Shown piece by piece: positions 16,300-24,896 of a stretch of 64,000 nucleotides of DNA. Made by a program: the position numbers and the translations under genes. The stretch's first letter is position 1; each line of letters begins with the position of its first letter. A model generated the notes under the pieces. It was not told where the DNA came from and did not search any database. It saw only the letters and a program-made list of their open reading frames with translations. This DNA is from Desulfovibrio litoralis DSM 11393 (GTDB lineage Bacteria; Desulfobacterota; Desulfovibrionia; Desulfovibrionales; Desulfovibrionaceae): assembly GCF_900143255.1 (NCBI RefSeq), contig NZ_FRDI01000014.1, forward strand, positions 1-64,000. The letters are read 5' to 3'.

Positions 16300-18540
16300 C
16301 TAACGTTTTTGATAACCGCCACGAGAATCACCACGACCACCGCCGTCTCTACGTCCTCGGTCTCCACCATCACGATAGCCACCGCTACGTTCTCTTTGTG
16401 GGCGAGCGGTATCTTCTGGCTTCCAAACTTGACCTTCGGCTTCGAGTAAAACAGCCTTACGAGAAGCACGCACTCGATCGCCTGAGATTTCAACAACTTT
16501 AACAGTCATTTCATCGCCGACTTTGGCAAAATCAGCTACGTTTTCAACTCTGGAGGTATCAAGTTGTGATACATGCACCAAAGCTTCAAGGTTAGGCATA
16601 AGTTCAACAACAACGCCTATTTCTAAAACTTTTTTAACTTTCGCACCATAATCTTTTCCGAGTTCTGCTTTTTGGTCAAAGGCTAAAACCATAGCTTTGG
16701 CAATGTTCAAAGCGTCTTGTGTCGGAGCAAAAATCGCAACCTTTCCGCTATCGTCAATATCAACGGAAGCACCGGTTTTAGCGGTAATTTCTTTAATATT
16801 TTTTCCGCCCGGCCCGATAATTAAACGAATAACATCAGGGCTAACGGAAACTTCGCAATGTTGCGGAGCATATTGAGACAATTCGCCTCTTGAAGCAGGT
16901 AAAGCTTTAAGCATTTCGCCTAAAATATGAAGACGTGCGTCTTTAGCTTGGTTAAGGGCTTTACCCATAACTTCAGTAGGAATACCGCTTATTTTAATAT
17001 CCATTTGAACAGCGGTGATACCGTCTCTTGTTCCGGCTATTTTAAAATCCATATCGCCAAGGGCATCTTCATCACCCAAAATATCAGTTAAAATAATGTA
17101 TTCCGAACCTTCTTTGATTAAACCCATGGCAATACCAGCCACAGGTGCGGAAATAGGAACGCCTGCGTCCATTAAAGACAAGGTTCCGCCACAAACGGCC
17201 GCCATACTGGAAGAACCGTTTGATTCCAAAGTTTCTGAAACAATACGCAAGGTAAAAGGAAAACTTTCTTCAGACGGAAGAATCTGGCGTAACGCTTTTT
17301 CTGCCAAGGCTCCGTGTCCGATTTCACGGCGAGAAACACGCACAGGTTTAACTTCGCCAACGCTGAATGGAGGGAAGTTATAGTGGAGCATAAAACGCTT
17401 AACATAATCACCGTTTAAAGAATCCATTCTTTGTTCATCAGTAGCACTACCTAATGTTGTTACTACCAAAGATTTAGTTTCACCACGAGAGAAAATAACA
17501 GAACCATGAGCCCTTGGCAAAGCCGAAGGTTCAATTAAAATAGGACGCACGGTTTTAGTATCACGCCCATCAATACGTTTACCTTCTTTTAAAATACGCT
17601 CACGCACTATTTTCTTTTCAAGGTTACCGAGTTCTTCCAAGGCTTCTGCCATTAATTCAGGCTTATCCAAAATTTCAGGGTCTTCGTTTAAAGCGGCAAC
17701 CAATTTTTCTTTAACCGCTTTGCGGACTTCTTTACGTTCAAGCTTAGCAGGAACTTGTAAAGCGGCACTTAAATCAGTTTTAATAATATTAGAAACTTTT
17801 TCTGCCAACGCAACATTTTCTATTATTTCAGGAGTAGCGGCTTTAACCTTTCCGGCTTTTGCTACTAATTCTTCTTGAGCAAGTAAAAGAGGTTGTATTT
17901 CTTTATGACCCCAATTTAAAGCCTCTAAGAAAGTATCTTCGCTAATAAATTTTGCTTCGCCTTCGACCATAACAACAGCATCTTTTGAAGCGGCAAAAAC
18001 AATATTCATATCGCTTTTTTCAAGCTCTTGAACGGTAGGGTTTAAAACATAAGTCCCGTTAACACGCCCTATTCTGGCACCAGCCACAGGTCCTGCAAAC
18101 GGAATCGAAGAAAGACCAAGAGCCACCGAAGCTCCGGCGATAGATAAAACATCGCTTTCGTTTTCTTGGTCGGCTGAGATAACCGTTGCCAATACTTGAA
18201 CTTCTTGCTTTAAGCCTTTAGGAAATAAAGGGCGTATCGGGCGGTCAATCAAACGAGAAACCAAAGTTTCTCTTTCTGAAGGGCGACCGATTTCACGACG
18301 GAAAAAAGAACCGGGAATACGCCCGGCAGCATACATTCTTTCAGCATATTCAACAGTCAGCGGGAAAAAACCCATATCACGTTCCATAGCTTGGCTACAA
18401 GCAGTAACCATAACAACCGTTCCACCACACTGAATCCAGATAGACCCGTTTGCCTGGTTGGCGATACGTCCTGTTTCCAAAATAATTTCTTTTCCGCCAA
18501 CCATCACGTTGACTCTTTGACAATCAAATACATTCGACAT
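16300..18540 (-). CDS. pnp: polyribonucleotide nucleotidyltransferase (PNPase)
   Basis: Phosphorolytic 3'-5' exoribonuclease, usually trimeric and part of the RNA degradosome. 746 residues with the full family order: first RNase PH domain (~10-145), helical linker, second PH domain (~330-550, with FMLHYNFPPFSVGE and SRREIGHGALAEKAL), a KH domain (~560-620, IIGPGGKNIKEI), an S1 domain (~625-695) and an unusually Gly/Arg-rich RGG-like tail (RSGGYRDGGDRGRRDGGGR). The tail is likely an extra RNA or degradosome contact. It is the last gene of truB-rpsO-pnp, the classical order, and its 329-bp leader holds a long-range inverted repeat. Confidence 0.98.
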   Translation of the reverse strand: MSNVFDCQRVNVMVGGKEIILETGRIANQANGSIWIQCGGTVVMVTACSQAMERDMGFFPLTVEYAERMYAAGRIPGSFFRREIGRPSERETLVSRLIDRPIRPLFPKGLKQEVQVLATVISADQENESDVLSIAGASVALGLSSIPFAGPVAGARIGRVNGTYVLNPTVQELEKSDMNIVFAASKDAVVMVEGEAKFISEDTFLEALNWGHKEIQPLLLAQEELVAKAGKVKAATPEIIENVALAEKVSNIIKTDLSAALQVPAKLERKEVRKAVKEKLVAALNEDPEILDKPELMAEALEELGNLEKKIVRERILKEGKRIDGRDTKTVRPILIEPSALPRAHGSVIFSRGETKSLVVTTLGSATDEQRMDSLNGDYVKRFMLHYNFPPFSVGEVKPVRVSRREIGHGALAEKALRQILPSEESFPFTLRIVSETLESNGSSSMAAVCGGTLSLMDAGVPISAPVAGIAMGLIKEGSEYIILTDILGDEDALGDMDFKIAGTRDGITAVQMDIKISGIPTEVMGKALNQAKDARLHILGEMLKALPASRGELSQYAPQHCEVSVSPDVIRLIIGPGGKNIKEITAKTGASVDIDDSGKVAIFAPTQDALNIAKAMVLAFDQKAELGKDYGAKVKKVLEIGVVVELMPNLEALVHVSQLDTSRVENVADFAKVGDEMTVKVVEISGDRVRASRKAVLLEAEGQVWKPEDTARPQRERSGGYRDGGDRGRRDGGGRGDSRGGYQKR

Positions 18541-18593
18541 AGATAAAATCCTTTTTAAACATAAACGCTGAGCTTAAAGCTGAAAGCTGATAA

Positions 18594-18700
18594 GGGGACG
18601 CCGAGCAAAGCACCGAATTCAAAACAAAGTATCCAAATTTTTCACGGCAAGTAAAGCCTGTCTAAAATACTTTTTTCTTCGATATTTCGCTCGGTCCCCC
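18594..18700 (-). promoter_or_regulatory. long-range inverted repeat in the pnp leader
   Basis: GGGGAC-GC-CGAGC (18594-18606) can pair with GCTCGG-TCCCC (18689-18699), closing a ~80-base loop just upstream of pnp. In E. coli a pnp leader hairpin is cut by RNase III and mediates autocontrol by PNPase; this structure sits in the same place but its sequence is unrelated. The role is inferred. Confidence 0.5.
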
Positions 18701-18767
18701 CTTTTCTACTTACTTCTACTGCTTAGTTATCAACTTAGTTGTGTTTATGTTGTTAGTTGTTAAAATT

Positions 18768-18813
18768 AAGACCATTACACAAACGTTATGATTAATATTC
18801 ATGTAATGGTCTT
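18768..18813 (-). terminator. perfect hairpin downstream of rpsO, with element-like ends
   Basis: AAGACCATTACA (18768-18779) and TGTAATGGTCTT (18802-18813) are perfect 12-bp arms around 22 bases. On the minus strand it lies 57 bases after the rpsO stop and is followed by AATTTTAAC, a weak terminator tail. The arm sequence is almost the start of the dispersed hairpin element, so this may be a collapsed copy used as an attenuator between rpsO and pnp. Confidence 0.55.
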
Positions 18814-18869
18814 AAAAAATTAATTCACATAAAACGCCAAACCTAAACGAGTTAAGCGTTCTTTAAAAA

Positions 18870-19139
18870 CTACTTACGCAAGCCAAGTTTTTCAACAATG
18901 TTGCGGTAGCGTTGAACTTCTGTTTTCTTCAGATAATTTAACAACATACGTCTGCGTCCAACAAGCTTAAGCAAGCCGGTACGAGAGTGGAAGTCTTTTT
19001 TGTGAAATTTAAAGTGGCCAGTTAAATACTCAATACGAGCAGACAAAAGAGCAATTTGAACTTCCGGTGAACCGGTATCGCCTTCGTGTTGAGCATAAGC
19101 ATCAATAACGGACTTTTTTTGTTGAGGATCCATTACCAC
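18870..19139 (-). CDS. rpsO: 30S ribosomal protein S15
   Basis: Primary 16S rRNA-binding protein of the small-subunit platform. 89 residues, with the family core [39 protein letters not shown] and the C-terminal [12 protein letters not shown]. The start is a GTG at 19139, placed seven bases after GGAGAA; the in-frame ATG two codons later is too far from that site. It follows truB by 56 bp and precedes pnp, the widely kept gene order. Confidence 0.98.
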   Translation of the reverse strand: MVMDPQQKKSVIDAYAQHEGDTGSPEVQIALLSARIEYLTGHFKFHKKDFHSRTGLLKLVGRRRMLLNYLKKTEVQRYRNIVEKLGLRK

Positions 19140-19195
19140 AGCAGTTCTCCAATATTTAGTTAAAATGTTAATAAAAAGCCAACGTTAAAGCTTAA

Positions 19196-20188
19196 CTAAG
19201 AGTTAGGACAAAGCCCTCTTAAAACGCTAAAAACTTCTTTTCCGTGTTCTGTTGTTGAAACAGCCAATGCAAGTGTTTGCTCGTTTTCGTTCATTAACAA
19301 CGCTTTTATTCCTTCCTGAAAAGGTTTTTCTGCGAAATCAACAAGTTCAAAGCCGTTTGTTGCATTTTCTATCTGTTTCTCTACAGCTTGGTAAGAAATA
19401 GAATGCCCGTGTCTAATTTTTTCCTCGTCTGTTTTGCTAACTATAAGCTTTAACCATTTTGGCAAAGCTTTATGAACAGGCAAAACACACTCGGGTAAAA
19501 GACTTGGGTTATCTGTGAAGTTTGAAACCTCATAAGCTTCTTTTAAGCTAAACGGATGGCTATACTCTCGAGTTAAAGCTTCTAGCGTCGCATGAGTCCC
19601 AAGTCGCGTCCCCAAGCTGTGGGCGAGGGAGCGTATATAGGTTCCAGAGCTACAAGTTACTCGAAAGCCCACTTGCGGAAACTTCACCCAAAGAAGTTCC
19701 GCTTGTGAAATTTCTATATTTTTTATTTTTACCGGTGTTTCTTTTCCTTCACGAGCAAGCTTGTAAAGGGGCTTACCTTCGTGTTTGGCGGCTGAAAAGG
19801 CGGGTACTTCTTGAGTGCTTTTACCAATCCAACTTTGAACAACATCAGCAATATCTGTTTCTTTTACATGATTATAGCTACTTTGTGCAAGCGTTTTTCC
19901 GAGAATATCCCAAGTATCCGTACTTACTCCCAATCGAATAATTCCGGAATATACTTTTTCTCCATCAGCCATAAGATGAGCCGAGAGTTTGGTCGCCTGT
20001 CCTAATAAAACCAATAAAACGCCCTGAGCCAAAGGGTCAAGGGTTCCTGCGTGTCCTATTTTTTTTTGTCCAAGTCTTTTAATTCTTGAAATACAGGCAG
20101 CAGAACTTGGTCCGCTAGGTTTATTTAACACCAAAACACCGTCTTGTTGAGGCGGTATTTCTAAAACACCAAGGTCATTTTTATTCAT
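19196..20188 (-). CDS. truB: tRNA pseudouridine(55) synthase
   Basis: Makes pseudouridine 55 in the T loop of tRNAs. 330 residues. The catalytic-Asp motif is seen as KKIGHAGTLDPLAQGVLLVLLG (Asp in GTLDP) after VLNKPSGPSSAACI, followed by YSGIIRLGVSTDTWD and the family's CSSGTYIRSLAHSLG. The C-terminal ~100 residues would hold a PUA-like extension, weakly conserved. First gene of truB-rpsO-pnp. In many bacteria it follows rbfA and infB; here upstream is a 185-bp gap and then ilvE. Confidence 0.96.
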   Translation of the reverse strand: MNKNDLGVLEIPPQQDGVLVLNKPSGPSSAACISRIKRLGQKKIGHAGTLDPLAQGVLLVLLGQATKLSAHLMADGEKVYSGIIRLGVSTDTWDILGKTLAQSSYNHVKETDIADVVQSWIGKSTQEVPAFSAAKHEGKPLYKLAREGKETPVKIKNIEISQAELLWVKFPQVGFRVTCSSGTYIRSLAHSLGTRLGTHATLEALTREYSHPFSLKEAYEVSNFTDNPSLLPECVLPVHKALPKWLKLIVSKTDEEKIRHGHSISYQAVEKQIENATNGFELVDFAEKPFQEGIKALLMNENEQTLALAVSTTEHGKEVFSVLRGLCPNS

Positions 20189-20373
20189 CTATGCACATTA
20201 CGCTTTAATAATCAGTATAAAACCGGATTAATAATTTTTGATTTGTTTAACTAACGCTCGGGGTTTATTTTTATCATACAAGAATAAATTTTATAAACGC
20301 CGTTTGTATTAATTAAAATGAAAAATTATTAAGTCAACTTTTATTTTTAATTTTATTTTTTATTGGTTCTTAA

Positions 20374-21480
20374 TTAAAAATCAAATTTAGGAACATCTAA
20401 AAGCCAACCCTTAGGCGATTCTTTTGTTCCGTTTTGCATGGCTGTATAATATTCATATAAGGCACGGGAATATTTACCAACTTTACCGTCTGCAACTGTG
20501 TGAACGGTATCATCGTCCATTAAATAACTTCCTACGGGCGAAACAACCGCCGCTGTTCCAAAACCGCCGGCTTCGATAATTTCACCTGATTTTAATCCGT
20601 TAATAAAGTCATTAAGCGGAATTTGTTCCAAGCGAGCCTTGAGTTTTCCCGTTGAAAGTTCCGTTCCCATTTCTGCCAGTTCCAAAATAGTTTCTGAGGT
20701 AATCGAACGCAAAATAGAATCATTAAAAGCAGGAATAATAAAAGTTCCATCTTTTAATACATTATAATGGTTCATTGTTCCGGCTTCTTCCAAATAAGTA
20801 TTGCTTGCATCAAGATAAAGAACTTGATCAGCCCCACGAGACTTTGCATATTCCCCAGGTCTTAAAGAAGCACCATAGTTACCAACACATTTGGCTGTTC
20901 CTGTTCCGCCAGCAACCGCACGATGAAATTTATCAGTAATGACAAGACGAATAGCCTTATCAAAACCACCGGAATAATAAGGCCCACAAGGAGACAACAT
21001 TATACAATAAGTATAAGTACAACTAACCTTTACGCCCAAAGAATCATAGGTTGCAAACATAAAAGGACGAATATACATAGCGGCATCAGGCTCATTAGGA
21101 CACCAATCACGCTCAACATCAATCAAACGCTGAATACATTCAAGCTGAAGTTCAACGGGAATATGGGGCATACACATAATTGTTGCCGAATGGTTAATAC
21201 GCATGGCGTTTTTATCCGCACGCCAAAGCTTGATACTTCCGTCAGCTTGACGAAACGCTTTAATACCTTCAAAAATTGCCTGACCATAATGTAAACATAA
21301 CGCCCCGGCAGGTAAATTAATTTCGCCATAAGGCACTATTCTAGCATTTTTCCATTCACCTTTGGCATAATCCATTAAAAACATATGATTAGTTCTAACA
21401 GAGCCAAAAGGTACACCTTTAATTGTTTTAATCGCCTCTTTTTGTTTACTCTTTTCTAAAAGTTGGTAGTCAAATTTCAT
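20374..21480 (-). CDS. ilvE: branched-chain amino acid aminotransferase
   Basis: PLP enzyme that exchanges amino groups between Leu/Ile/Val and their keto acids. 368 residues, matching the longer (eukaryote-like, BCAT type II) branch rather than the ~300-residue enterobacterial one. The Schiff-base lysine is K197 in GTGTAKCVGNYGASL, followed by GADQVLYLDA. The substrate-entry region YGQAIFEGIKAFR and the C-terminal EAGGFGTAAVVSPVG are present. It lies 58 bp downstream of the VKOR-like gene on the same strand, but the two have no evident functional tie. Confidence 0.96.
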   Translation of the reverse strand: MKFDYQLLEKSKQKEAIKTIKGVPFGSVRTNHMFLMDYAKGEWKNARIVPYGEINLPAGALCLHYGQAIFEGIKAFRQADGSIKLWRADKNAMRINHSATIMCMPHIPVELQLECIQRLIDVERDWCPNEPDAAMYIRPFMFATYDSLGVKVSCTYTYCIMLSPCGPYYSGGFDKAIRLVITDKFHRAVAGGTGTAKCVGNYGASLRPGEYAKSRGADQVLYLDASNTYLEEAGTMNHYNVLKDGTFIIPAFNDSILRSITSETILELAEMGTELSTGKLKARLEQIPLNDFINGLKSGEIIEAGGFGTAAVVSPVGSYLMDDDTVHTVADGKVGKYSRALYEYYTAMQNGTKESPKGWLLDVPKFDF

Positions 21481-21538
21481 GTCTTTCCCTTCTCATTGTG
21501 GCTATAAAATTAAATTGACAATATAATAAAATATATGC

Positions 21539-22690
21539 TTAAGGCTGTCCAACCGGAGGACAAGGAATCGCTCCGACGGTATCTTGACAATTTCCAAGAC
21601 CTTCACTGTTAAACAACCTTGACAATTCGTTTTGTTCCGAAACTGAATTTCTGCTTATTCCGCCATTTGTTCTGGCTGTCCCATTTGTACTGGAGTTATT
21701 CGTCGACTGCAATGGCGTATATAACAACTCTGTTTCCTCAAACTGATTTGTTCCCAAACTTGTTTGAGGTGTTGTATTGTTCCCCGTTGAACTTTCAGTT
21801 ACAGGGGGCGGCGTTACGCTTAAAGAGTCGCTATTGACCAACAAAGCGGGAATATTGTTTACAACCATTAACGGCAAACTATGATCGCCAACTCTCATGC
21901 TGTAAGCACGGTTTCGGTAAAGTTGAAAAGAATAATAAAGATTATCAAAAAAATTGAGTTCAGGTTTAATTTGAGAAGCGTGAGCATTTCTTAAACCGGT
22001 TAAAAGATCAGCGCCGTTATTTAGTTCTTCTCTAAGTCGCAAAATTATTTCTTTATCTTGTTTGTCTTTGGCAACAGGCAAAAAGGCAACTTTGGTGTTT
22101 GTTGCCAAACCTGTGAGTGCATCAATACAAGCAGGACAAGTCGGAGAAAAATATAATTTAATCTCAGCTTCTTTACTTCCGGTTATTACCCAAGAACCAA
22201 GAGATTCTTCAATAGCCGAAAAGATATTTGCGACAAACAAAAAGCTCCAAAAAATAAACAAAACACCAAATTTAAAGCCACCATGGATATATTCAGGCGA
22301 ATTATAACGCGTATGAATATAAATAAGAGCAAAAAACAAAGCCACGGCTAAACAAGAAACACAAGGCGAAGTAACGATTAACAAAAACAACAGAAAACAA
22401 TCGAGCAAAAGGGCAAGCCCGCTAAAAAACAAGACCAGTCGCCTACTACCTTTTAAACTCAATAAACAAAGAATCAAAAAGACAACCGCACCGATAAACC
22501 ACAATGAAATATCAAAAACGGTAAAATCTTCAAACAATACACAACCGTTTGTCGGACAAAACAGACTTGCGGTTTTGGCGGCTTCAGGAGTATGAAGATA
22601 GATATTAAACAAACAAAAGGCACAAGCGAGCAAAGAAATAAAAGCGGAAAACCAAAGAGTTTTAGATTGTTTCGTTTTTAAAAGTGCCAT
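21539..22690 (-). CDS. VKOR-like membrane oxidoreductase with C-terminal thioredoxin-fold domain
   Basis: 383 residues. Four or five membrane segments fill residues ~12-160. Cysteine pairs fit a vitamin K epoxide reductase homologue: C45/C50 in the first loop and C110-VS-C113 at the start of a later membrane helix. After the last helix comes a periplasmic domain with CPAC (185-188) and IPALLVN (thioredoxin cis-Pro region). Bacterial VKOR-Trx fusions oxidise secreted proteins, replacing DsbB/DsbA. The last ~75 residues are a Thr/Ser/Asn/Gly-rich tail ending in two further cysteines, which I cannot explain. Call based on cysteine spacing and topology; overall similarity is modest. Confidence 0.62.
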   Translation of the reverse strand: MALLKTKQSKTLWFSAFISLLACAFCLFNIYLHTPEAAKTASLFCPTNGCVLFEDFTVFDISLWFIGAVVFLILCLLSLKGSRRLVLFFSGLALLLDCFLLFLLIVTSPCVSCLAVALFFALIYIHTRYNSPEYIHGGFKFGVLFIFWSFLFVANIFSAIEESLGSWVITGSKEAEIKLYFSPTCPACIDALTGLATNTKVAFLPVAKDKQDKEIILRLREELNNGADLLTGLRNAHASQIKPELNFFDNLYYSFQLYRNRAYSMRVGDHSLPLMVVNNIPALLVNSDSLSVTPPPVTESSTGNNTTPQTSLGTNQFEETELLYTPLQSTNNSSTNGTARTNGGISRNSVSEQNELSRLFNSEGLGNCQDTVGAIPCPPVGQP

Positions 22691-22910
22691 TTAGACTCCA
22701 AAAAATAACTTTATTAAATTCAAGGGTTAAAAAAGCCTTGATAAACAATATAAGCTGTGTATTTTAAACTGAACCAAACAAAATTTATATTTTCAACAAA
22801 AATATTTATCACAAACGTAAAAAGATAATATTTAATTACGCTTTTTTCTACAACTCGTAAAGAGCATCTTTATAAAAAAATGCCAATAACTTATCAGGAC
22901 TTCTAAGTTA

Positions 22911-23756
22911 ATGACGGAACAAAACAATTTTTTAGCTCAACAAGACTTTATTTTAAGATTTAGCAAAAAGGCAAAACGGGCTATTATTTATGTAAAAGCC
23001 CAAAATCTAATTGAAATTGCCCTTCCTATTTACTTTAAACAAAAACAATATGATACAAATCAGTTAGCCCAAAATTTACTCAAAAAACATCAAGATTGGA
23101 TTATAAAAAAAATAAAACATTTAAACAAGCTCAACCTTGAAAACATTCCTGATTTTGAAAAAGAAAAAAAATCAAAATTACTACCCACAGAAATTATTCT
23201 CAAAGCAACAAACGAAAAAATAAAAGTTACTTATCGCCAAAGCAATAGAGTGGCAGCTTATTGTTTATTTGAAGTTTCAGAAAATTCCGAATTTTCCCAT
23301 GAGCTGAATATCAATATAAAAAACATACAAAATAATAACGAGGCGTTTTGCGAACCGGAACAACTTAGCCAAGAAGAAACTCAAATAGCCCTCAAACAAT
23401 TGCAAACTTGGGTAAAAGATTATGCCGAACGCAAACTTGAAATACAAACCAACACTCTGGCACAAATATTTAACTTAAAAGTTGCTAAAGTCAAAACAAA
23501 ACTGCAAAAAACCAGGTTGGGAAGTTGTACCTCGAAAGGTGTTATCAACTTGAATGCGGCATTATTATTTTTTCCACCGGAACTAACCAAACACCTAATC
23601 TTACACGAACTTGCCCACTTAAAAGAAATGAACCACAGCCAAGCTTTTTGGCGTTTTTTATATACTATGGATCAAAATTGTTTTGAAAATGACAAAAAAT
23701 TAAAAAAACAATTACGCCTTGTTCCGTTTTGGGTATTTGCCAAAAAACAAATTTAA
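22911..23756 (+). CDS. YgjP-like M48-type metallopeptidase
   Basis: 281 residues, DUF45/YgjP family. The zinc site is HELAHLKEMNHSQAFW (HExxH with a third His in NHS), preceded by the family hallmark RLGSCTSKGVINLNAALLF. Cytoplasmic; no signal peptide. The first ~160 residues are very Lys/Gln/Asn-rich and less conserved than usual, in line with low-GC drift. The substrate is unknown; the family is related to SprT and wedge-type proteases. Its stop codon overlaps the first bases of a dispersed hairpin element, which therefore forms its 3' untranslated region. Confidence 0.9.
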   Translation: MTEQNNFLAQQDFILRFSKKAKRAIIYVKAQNLIEIALPIYFKQKQYDTNQLAQNLLKKHQDWIIKKIKHLNKLNLENIPDFEKEKKSKLLPTEIILKATNEKIKVTYRQSNRVAAYCLFEVSENSEFSHELNINIKNIQNNNEAFCEPEQLSQEETQIALKQLQTWVKDYAERKLEIQTNTLAQIFNLKVAKVKTKLQKTRLGSCTSKGVINLNAALLFFPPELTKHLILHELAHLKEMNHSQAFWRFLYTMDQNCFENDKKLKKQLRLVPFWVFAKKQI

Positions 23757-24006
23757 GACCATTGCAAAACTCCGTTTCGCGTGCTTTTATTATCGCTTGA
23801 TGCTCTGTGTATACATAGTATCAAACGTTTTAAGACACAAAAACCACTCATTTTACAGGAAAATTAAATTTTCCTTTGTTTCTGGGGGAATACCCCCGAA
23901 GCCCCCAAGTCCACTGGCAGGCAAAGCCAACCTAGTGTCCTTATTCGTGATTTTTGGAGTTTCTTTCTGACGAAAGCCACTTTGAGACTATTGTGCAATA
24001 GTCTAA
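23755..24006 (+). repeat. dispersed hairpin element, copy E (full length)
   Basis: About 252 bp, from AAGACCATTGCAAAACTC to GAGACTATTGTGCAATAGTCT. All sub-hairpins are seen: start stem, TGATGCTCTGTGTATACATAGTATCA stem region, GGAAAATTAAATTTTCC, GGGGGAATACCCCC and the end palindrome. It fills the gap between the convergent YgjP-like and fxsA genes, starting inside the stop codon of the first. Confidence 0.9.
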
Positions 24007-24012
24007 ATTTAA

Positions 24013-24657
24013 TTATTTTTTATTCTTGTCTTGATCGTCATCAAGCTCACATTCCATATATACAAGATTGTTTTCATTAGCACTTTTTGTTTTTTCTTCA
24101 TTCACATAACAGTCAATAATAATTTCGTTATCATCTTGTGTTTTTTTCACATTTTCTCTGGCAGTAGTATCAACAACATCAGGGTCTTCGTTACTTCGCC
24201 CTATATTTTGATTGTAATAAGCCGAGTCAAAGTTTTCTGATGTCGATTGCCAGCCTTTATTAGAGCTGTAAAAAAATGACGAACCCGACCAACCATTAGG
24301 GTTTTTAGTCCTATAATTTTGGAATCTATCGGCAAAAAGGTGCTGAACAAAAGGCATCAGCAATAAAAAACCTATAATATCAGAAAAAAATCCCGGGATA
24401 ATAAATAAAATTCCCGAAACCAAATAAGCAAAGGCTCTTAAAAACCCACTGCCCATAGCTGTTGCCAAACCGCTGGCTTGTGCATTTAACGCCTCTTGTA
24501 AAGCCTTGGTGCTTTGGCGTTTAATTAAAAACACACCTAAAAATGCCGAAACTAACATTAATGCCATGGTGTTTCCAAACCCAAGCCTGATTCCCACAAG
24601 TCTAGTAATTGTAAATTCTAAATACATATATATAATAAATAAAATCAAAAAAGGCAT
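24013..24657 (-). CDS. fxsA: FxsA family membrane protein
   Basis: 214 residues. The N-terminal ~120 form the FxsA domain with membrane segments (FLILFIIYMYLEFTI; LVSAFLGVFLIKR; LSGILFIIPGFFSDIIG) and the conserved PGFFSD motif. The E. coli homologue, when overexpressed, relieves F-plasmid exclusion of phage T7, but its normal role is unknown. The C-terminal ~90 residues are polar and acidic, ending DDDQDKNKK, and likely cytoplasmic. It stops six bases from copy E of the hairpin element. Confidence 0.9.
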   Translation of the reverse strand: MPFLILFIIYMYLEFTITRLVGIRLGFGNTMALMLVSAFLGVFLIKRQSTKALQEALNAQASGLATAMGSGFLRAFAYLVSGILFIIPGFFSDIIGFLLLMPFVQHLFADRFQNYRTKNPNGWSGSSFFYSSNKGWQSTSENFDSAYYNQNIGRSNEDPDVVDTTARENVKKTQDDNEIIIDCYVNEEKTKSANENNLVYMECELDDDQDKNKK

Positions 24658-24834
24658 ATAAACCTCAACTATTGTCTAAAAATATAAAGATTAGTAATCA
24701 CTATTTAAAACAATAGCACTATTTTAATAAAAAAACAATTTGTTTAACAAGGTTCAAAATGCTTGTTTAACAAACCCGATTAGCGAATAAAAACAACCCA
24801 ATAACAAGCTTAATTTATTGATAAAAAATACAAA

Positions 24835-24863
24835 TTGACTAGACTTTGTTTCTAACCTAATAA
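24835..24863 (+). promoter_or_regulatory. sigma70-type promoter of the class IV aminotransferase gene
   Basis: TTGACT (24835-24840), 17 bp, TAATAA (24858-24863); start expected near 24870, leaving a short leader with GAGG before the ATG at 24897. Confidence 0.68.
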
Positions 24864-24896
24864 AAAAATATAATTTTAACAAAAACGAGGCTCACA

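Noticed and set aside
24013-24657. FxsA as a phage-defence gene
   Set aside because: The exclusion phenotype needs overexpression of the E. coli gene against an F plasmid function; no defence neighbours here.
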